Shown piece by piece: positions 60,311 through 64,000 of a DNA stretch of 64,000 nt (its first letter is position 1; every line of letters starts with the position of its first letter). Source of the stretch: Bacillus sp. PK3_68 (GTDB lineage: Bacteria > Bacillota > Bacilli > Bacillales > Domibacillaceae); assembly GCF_003600835.1 (NCBI RefSeq), contig NZ_NQYC01000001.1, positions 3,200,001-3,264,000 of the forward strand, in the 5' to 3' direction. The translations under genes were made by a program, and so were the position numbers. The notes under the pieces were generated by a model. It ran no database searches, was not told where the DNA came from, and saw nothing but the letters and a program-made list of their open reading frames with translations.

Positions 60311-60341
60311 CCTTTAATACGGTCCTGAGAGGCTGAAAAGG
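60311..60341 (+). promoter_or_regulatory. PyrR binding loop 1 (anti-antiterminator)
   Basis: GGTCCTGAGAGGCTG (60321-60335) matches the PyrR-binding RNA consensus (ARUCCNGNGAGGCU type) found in Bacillus pyr leaders. It is closed by CCTTT (60311-60315) pairing with AAAGG (60337-60341). The 3' part, CTGAGAGG and AAAAGGGC (60325-60343), can instead pair with GCCCTTTT and CCTCTCAG (60384-60401) to form an antiterminator. Confidence 0.88.
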
Positions 60342-60381
60342 GCGAATGAATATTGGATATTTTATTTAACTATGCCTATTT

Positions 60382-60421
60382 ATGCCCTTTTGTCCTCTCA
60401 GACGAAAGGGTATTTATTTTG
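60382..60421 (+). terminator. PyrR-controlled attenuator terminator
   Basis: CCCTTTTGTC (60385-60394) pairs with GACGAAAGGG (60401-60410) around a six-base loop, followed by TATTTATTTTG. Its 5' arm is also the 3' strand of the antiterminator, so the two structures exclude each other, as in the pyr operon attenuators. Confidence 0.85.
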
Positions 60422-60438
60422 TCTAAAATTATCAATAC

Positions 60439-60474
60439 CTCTTTTAAACAAAGTCCTGTGAGGCTTGAAAAGAG
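60439..60474 (+). promoter_or_regulatory. PyrR binding loop 2
   Basis: AAGTCCTGTGAGGCTTG (60451-60467) is a second match to the PyrR-binding consensus, closed by CTCTTTT (60439-60445) and AAAAGAG (60468-60474). Its 3' arm overlaps a competing helix, AGAGAATGGA (60471-60480) with TCCATTCCCT (60491-60500). Confidence 0.85.
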
Positions 60475-60496
60475 AATGGAAATTTATACATCCATT

Positions 60497-60545
60497 CCCT
60501 CAAAAGACAAAAGAGATATGTTTCATCATGAAAAACATGAGAGGG
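60497..60545 (+). promoter_or_regulatory. Shine-Dalgarno-sequestering hairpin
   Basis: CCCTC (60497-60501) can pair with GAGGG (60541-60545), the RBS of the transporter, with an inner stem ATGTTT/AAACAT-like (60518-60538). CCCT is also used by the competing helix 60471-60500. PyrR bound at loop 2 would free CCCTC and hide the RBS. No T tract follows, so control here would be translational. Inferred from pairing by eye. Confidence 0.6.
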
Positions 60546-60554
60546 TGTTACAAA

Positions 60555-61787
60555 ATGGATTACCGTAAAAAAACAGTGGTAGCATCAGTAGCTGGTTTAA
60601 CTTTAGAAGGCATGGATATCATGTTTATTTCTTTTGCGATGTCTATGATTATTGCCGAGTTTCATATTGATTTGGCAACGGGCGGGCTGATCTCTTCCAT
60701 CACCAATATCGGCATGCTCTTAGGCGGCATGATTTTCGGCGTGTTAGCGGATAAGTTTGGCCGGGTGAAGGTGTTTACTTATACTGTTCTATTATTTGCT
60801 GTCGGCACAGCTTTAACAGGGTTGGCAACAAATATGGAACAAGTCTACCTATTTAGATTTATTGCAGGATTAGGTGCTGGCGGAGAATATGGGATTGGTA
60901 TGGCGCTAGTTGCAGAGGCCTGGCCAAAGGATAAACAAGGGAGAGCTTCTTCTTATGTCAGTGTAGGCGCTCAATACGGTGTAATTCTGGCAGCGCTTTT
61001 GAGTGCGGTGATTCTCCCTGTGTTGGGATGGAGAGCCCTGTTCTTCGTTGGAGTGGTGCCTGTTATTTTTGCTGTGATTGTAAGAAGAAACTTGGCAGAA
61101 TCCCCAGAATGGCTGGCTGCCCAAAAGGATAAAAAAGCAGGTAGTAAAGAGGCAAAAGGAAAGTTAATTCAGTTGTTTGAGTCTCCTCGGACAACGATGA
61201 CAACTATCGCATTAAGCATTATGGCAACTGTTCAGATTGCTGGCTACAATGGGTTAATGATCTGGCTGCCGTCCATGCTGCAGCAGTCACAAGGGTTGTC
61301 TGTTTCAAGCTCGGCTCTTTGGACAATTAGCACAGCAGTTGGGATGATAGTCGGTATGTTGACCTTTGGACAGTTTATGGATCGGTTTGGATCAAAGCGT
61401 GCCTTTGGAATTTTCCTTCTTGCTTCTGCTTGCGCGGTGTTTTTATACTCCTATGCTACTGGGAGCGCAGGTGTATTAATAGGCGGTGCTATTGTCGGCT
61501 TCTTCTCAAATGGAATGTTTGCCGGATACGGGGCATTAATAAGCAGTTATTATCCGGTTCAAATTCGCAGTACAGCGACGAACACGATTTTTAATTTCGG
61601 CAGAGCGGTCGGAGGACTTTCACCTATTCTCGTTGGCTACATCTTACAAAGCTATGATATGACCGTGGCGATGATTTATCTGGCCGCTTTATACTGCATT
61701 TCCTTTATGGTTATGCTTACACTTAGAAAAAGGACATTTAGAAATACACTCACGGCTATACAGCCTATGGAGAAATACGAATTGTAA
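60555..61787 (+). CDS. MFS transporter under PyrR control, substrate unknown
   Basis: A 410-residue protein with 12 predicted membrane segments. LEGMDIMFISFAMSMI in segment 1 and GVLADKFGRVKVF (about 60-72) in loop 2-3 resemble the aromatic acid/sugar acid:H+ symporter branch of the major facilitator superfamily. GAGGEYGIGMALVAEAWP (about 106-123) and RSTATNTIFNFGRAVGGLSPI (about 335-355) are also typical of that branch. ATG 60555 has GAGGGTG seven bases upstream; the longer frame from 60465 runs through the regulatory leader. Two PyrR loops upstream suggest uptake of a pyrimidine, orotate or a related precursor. A terminator follows. Confidence 0.9.
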   Translation: MDYRKKTVVASVAGLTLEGMDIMFISFAMSMIIAEFHIDLATGGLISSITNIGMLLGGMIFGVLADKFGRVKVFTYTVLLFAVGTALTGLATNMEQVYLFRFIAGLGAGGEYGIGMALVAEAWPKDKQGRASSYVSVGAQYGVILAALLSAVILPVLGWRALFFVGVVPVIFAVIVRRNLAESPEWLAAQKDKKAGSKEAKGKLIQLFESPRTTMTTIALSIMATVQIAGYNGLMIWLPSMLQQSQGLSVSSSALWTISTAVGMIVGMLTFGQFMDRFGSKRAFGIFLLASACAVFLYSYATGSAGVLIGGAIVGFFSNGMFAGYGALISSYYPVQIRSTATNTIFNFGRAVGGLSPILVGYILQSYDMTVAMIYLAALYCISFMVMLTLRKRTFRNTLTAIQPMEKYEL

Positions 61788-61808
61788 ACTGAAAAAACGT
61801 GTTCATAT

Positions 61809-61856
61809 AACCACCAGCTAAGAGGCGATGGCATCTTTGGCTGGTGGTTTTTTGTT
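61809..61856 (+). terminator. terminator of the MFS gene
   Basis: AACCACCAGC and GCTGGTGGTT form a ten-pair stem, extended by AAGA/TCTT inside, followed by TTTTTTG. Confidence 0.9.
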
Positions 61857-61932
61857 GGCTCAATAAGGACCGCTTATTTGGTTACTCTCGAAAAAATCAG
61901 ATTCCTTATTTATTGATTTATATTAAAAAGGA

Positions 61933-61955
61933 TATTATTATCATAATTAATAATA
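61933..61955 (+). promoter_or_regulatory. inverted repeat operator of the HTH/hydrolase operon
   Basis: TATTATTA (61933-61940) and TAATAATA (61948-61955) form a perfect inverted repeat with a seven-base spacer, ending just before the AAAGAGGTG RBS. It is a good candidate for autoregulation by the HTH protein, though AT-rich sequence makes chance repeats likelier. Confidence 0.5.
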
Positions 61956-61969
61956 AAGAGGTGAATAGA

Positions 61970-62497
61970 ATGAGTAAATCAAATTTAAAAGTAATTTTGC
62001 ACCCCGTCCGGATGAAAATTATTCAATCATTTGTCCGCAACAAAGAACAGACGGTTCAGCAGCTAGCAGAGCGGATTACAGATGTACCGATCCCTTCGTT
62101 GTATCGCCATATCAATACGCTCCTTGATGCTGGTTTTATTGAAGTAGTGCAAGAAAACCCGGTTCGCGGAACAATTGAAAAGGTGTTTGCGTTAAAACAA
62201 CAGACGCCTAATGATTTTCTGAATTTATCGAAAGCAGAGCATTTGGATTTATTTACTACGTTCGTAGCCCAGTTAATTAGCATGTACGACCAGTATTTAA
62301 GCGGGGATAATGTCGATTTGCAAAAAGACGGCGTGAGCTACCGTGTGGCGGAGCTGCATGTTACCGACGAGGAGTTCAGAGAACTGGCTGTCAAAATTGG
62401 TACGTTAATTATGGAGGCTGTTCAGAATGAACCATCACCAGAACGGAAGGTAAAACAATTAGCAACCATCATTATTCCCGAGGGGGAGAAGTCATGA
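61970..62497 (+). CDS. ArsR-like helix-turn-helix regulator
   Basis: A 175-residue protein. The winged helix is at residues 5-75: LHPVRMKIIQSFVRNKEQTVQQLAERI, PIPSLYRHINTLLDAGFIEVV, with a wing VRGTIEKVFAL. The C-terminal 95 residues are helical and probably bind a ligand or dimerise. ATG 61970 has AAAGAGGTG seven bases upstream; the frame open from 61844 crosses the previous terminator. It shares an ATGA overlap with the hydrolase gene, so the two form an operon. Inducer unknown. Confidence 0.88.
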   Translation: MSKSNLKVILHPVRMKIIQSFVRNKEQTVQQLAERITDVPIPSLYRHINTLLDAGFIEVVQENPVRGTIEKVFALKQQTPNDFLNLSKAEHLDLFTTFVAQLISMYDQYLSGDNVDLQKDGVSYRVAELHVTDEEFRELAVKIGTLIMEAVQNEPSPERKVKQLATIIIPEGEKS

Positions 62498-63441
62498 TTG
62501 AAACAGAGGTTATTCTTGAAAAGGACATTTTTGCGACGCTCGCATGCCCGGAACAAGAAGGAGCATTCCCGTCTATTTTATTGATTGCTGGCTCTGGTCC
62601 GATTGACCGCAATGGAAACGGACCCAAAGGGAAGTATCAAACTTATTTGTATCAAGAATTAGCCCACTTTTTCACAGAACTCGGCTTTATCACGCTGCGC
62701 TACGACAAGCGTGGAACAGGAAAGCGGAGTGGAAGCTTGATAAACTCGGGCTTGTCTGATCTTTTGCATGATGCTAAAGCAGCCGTCACTTTTTTGCAGA
62801 CACAGCCAAACGTGTCAGCTGTGATTGTGTGCGGTCACAGTGAAGGCACTATTTTGGCAACAGACATTGCTGCAGAGATGACCGTGGATGGCTGCATGCT
62901 TCTCTCTGGAGGTGTTGATAACTTAATGGAGGCACTTTATCATCAACGTCAGCAGGCCTATCGGGAACTGTTTGCCATGCCGGGATGGAAAGGCTGGTTG
63001 AACCGGAAACTGAAAGTAGATGAAAAAAATGAAAAAAAGACGGAAAAAATATTTCAAAAAATAAAGCAATCAAGCCGTGATACGATTCGAATTCAGGGGG
63101 TGCGGCAGCCGGCGAAATGGTTCCGTGAGCACGAGGCCTATAATACAAGAGCAGCTTTGCAGAAAGTGACCTGTCCCGTTTTTGCGTTGCATGGTGACAA
63201 GGATCCGCTTGTGGAAAGTTCTGTATTGGAGGAATTGGCCGGGCTTGTACAAGGAGAGAGCGAGTATCATATTGTTAAAGGCATGGAGCATGGCCTGCGA
63301 GAGCAAAAGGAGCCGAAGAACATTTTGCAAATGAAAAAGTTGATGAAAACAATTTTAGAGCGGCCGCTTCATAAAGCAGGATTACAGCTAATGGCTGCAT
63401 GGTTGGAGAGATATGTTACAAGTGGCCATAAATCTGTCTGA
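62494..63441 (+). CDS. alpha/beta hydrolase (S9/dienelactone hydrolase-like)
   Basis: A 315-residue cytoplasmic alpha/beta hydrolase. The oxyanion region is IAGSGPIDRNGNG (about 31-43), YDKRGTGKRSG (about 70-80), the nucleophile Ser is in GHSEG (about 114-118), the acid in HGDKDPLV (about 231-238), and the His in GMEHGLR (about 264-270). No signal peptide. It overlaps the HTH regulator by four bases, which suggests the regulator senses its substrate or product. Substrate unknown. Confidence 0.88.
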   Translation: MIETEVILEKDIFATLACPEQEGAFPSILLIAGSGPIDRNGNGPKGKYQTYLYQELAHFFTELGFITLRYDKRGTGKRSGSLINSGLSDLLHDAKAAVTFLQTQPNVSAVIVCGHSEGTILATDIAAEMTVDGCMLLSGGVDNLMEALYHQRQQAYRELFAMPGWKGWLNRKLKVDEKNEKKTEKIFQKIKQSSRDTIRIQGVRQPAKWFREHEAYNTRAALQKVTCPVFALHGDKDPLVESSVLEELAGLVQGESEYHIVKGMEHGLREQKEPKNILQMKKLMKTILERPLHKAGLQLMAAWLERYVTSGHKSV

Positions 63442-63619
63442 GTTACTAGAGCTGTGTTGAAATGTAAAGCTTAAAAGATCAGAAAATGAATGGCAGGAAA
63501 GGAAGCAGATGCGGCCTTGAGATTTTCCGTTTCTTTACATGAGGATTCAGGCGTACTGCTCCCAATAGAAGATATTGATAAGTTATCAAGAAAAATAAAT
63601 AACAGAAATAAGAATGAAC

Positions 63620-63650
63620 AAGAGCCTTTACATGAAGAAGGCTCTTTAAT
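63620..63650. terminator. hairpin between convergent hydrolase and HpaB genes
   Basis: AAGAGCC and GGCTCTT form a seven-pair stem with a 13-base loop and a short T run on the plus strand (TTTAATGTT). It probably terminates the hydrolase operon. The rest of 63442-63706 has only a weak 55-codon frame. Confidence 0.6.
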
Positions 63651-63706
63651 GTTATGAGAGCTGATTCCCAAAGTTTCTAAACTGGCGATAAACATAGAAA
63701 GGTATA

Positions 63707-64000
63707 TTAGCCCTGAGCTTTCAAGTGCAGAAATTCGTTAATCACTTGAACATAGTCATCCTTTGGATAGTCTTTATATAAAGTGCTTGATAATCGAATA
63801 GGATCGCCAAAAAAATATCTTTCATATTGGGTTTGTCTTGTACCAAACGAACTCATGGTAAGATCCCAGGCCAAACGAAATATTTTGATCCGGTCCTCCG
63901 CTGTTTTACTGGCTCCTTGCAGGTACTGGTCGAGATCGGCTCTAATAGCTGAATGAAAGGCTTTTTCTGTTGGCAAAGAAACCATCCCGCTGGCTCCGAT
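63707..64000 (-). CDS. 4-hydroxyphenylacetate 3-monooxygenase-like oxygenase (HpaB family), C-terminal part
   Basis: The frame runs off the window end, so only the last 97 residues are seen. IGASGMVSLPTEKAFHS, RIKIFRLAWDLTMSSFGTRQTQYERYFFGDP and a C-terminal YKDYPKDDY match the end of flavin-dependent HpaB/YoaI-type aromatic hydroxylases, which use FADH2 from a partner reductase. The stop is TAG at 63709-63707. The internal ATG 63985 is not the true start. The reductase and substrate cannot be judged from this window. Confidence 0.85.
   Translation of the reverse strand: MGASGMVSLPTEKAFHSAIRADLDQYLQGASKTAEDRIKIFRLAWDLTMSSFGTRQTQYERYFFGDPIRLSSTLYKDYPKDDYVQVINEFLHLKAQG

Noticed and set aside
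60353-60568. 71-codon plus-strand frame inside the PyrR leader
   Set aside because: It spans the terminator and second PyrR loop and has no ribosome binding site; the sequence is explained by RNA structure.
63471-63695. 74-codon minus-strand frame between the hydrolase and HpaB-like genes
   Set aside because: Serine-rich antisense-like composition, no RBS, and it crosses the hairpin at 63620-63650.

Overview
The window is a stretch of low-GC Gram-positive chromosome, almost certainly Bacillaceae (Bacillus sensu lato). The gene order follows the purine-to-gatCAB neighbourhood of Bacillus subtilis: end of an rRNA operon, yebE-yebG, the purEKBCSQLFMNHD operon, yerABC, pcrB-pcrA-ligA-camS, gatCAB, dgkB and rlmCD. 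Ribosome binding sites are strong (AGGAGG-type), starts include TTG and GTG, and intrinsic terminators are frequent. The genus cannot be fixed from sequence reading alone.

Layout. 1-0.5 kb: 23S rRNA 3' end, 5S rRNA and terminator. 0.6-1.3 kb: yebE/yebG. 1.34-14.5 kb: the complete 12-gene IMP operon, preceded by two PurBox-like half sites, a sigma-A promoter, a guanine-class riboswitch and its terminator. 14.5-16.1 kb: a decayed patch with a frameshifted DUF302 gene and a ccdA 5' fragment fused to the 3' end of an NlpC/P60-SLH gene. 16.3-25.8 kb: yerA, yerB, yerC, pcrB, pcrA, ligA, camS. 25.8-29.3 kb: a 43-residue membrane protein and a YtrA-type regulator/ABC transporter operon with its operator. 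29.5-33.4 kb: HAD phosphatase, isocitrate lyase without an adjacent malate synthase, and a fabHB-like KAS III gene with a FapR operator. 33.4-36.7 kb: gatCAB. 36.7-40.3 kb: degenerate AT-rich repeats and three broken reading frames (NERD protein, carboxylesterase, TPM protein) around an intact lemA. 40.3-44.7 kb: argCJBD on the minus strand with promoter and ARG box. 45-54.4 kb: thioredoxin-like protein, NAT, dgkB, MarR/MFS pair, a heterodimeric ABC exporter and rlmCD. 54.6-58.3 kb: dus, GNAT and mqo. 58.6-60 kb: ECF S component and GNAT on the minus strand. 60.3-61.8 kb: an MFS transporter behind a PyrR-type leader. 62-63.4 kb: HTH regulator and hydrolase. 63.7 kb to the end: 3' part of an HpaB-like monooxygenase gene.

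The most noteworthy item is the leader at 60.3-60.55 kb. It holds two PyrR-binding-loop motifs in tandem. The first can switch an antiterminator/terminator pair; the second can switch a hairpin that hides the ribosome binding site. The gene behind it is an MFS transporter of unassigned substrate, so pyrimidine control points to uptake of a pyrimidine or pyrimidine precursor. Other points are an RlmCD that lacks all cysteines in the region of the Fe-S cluster, a FapR box on a solitary KAS III gene, and several single-base homopolymer deletions that may be sequencing errors rather than biology.
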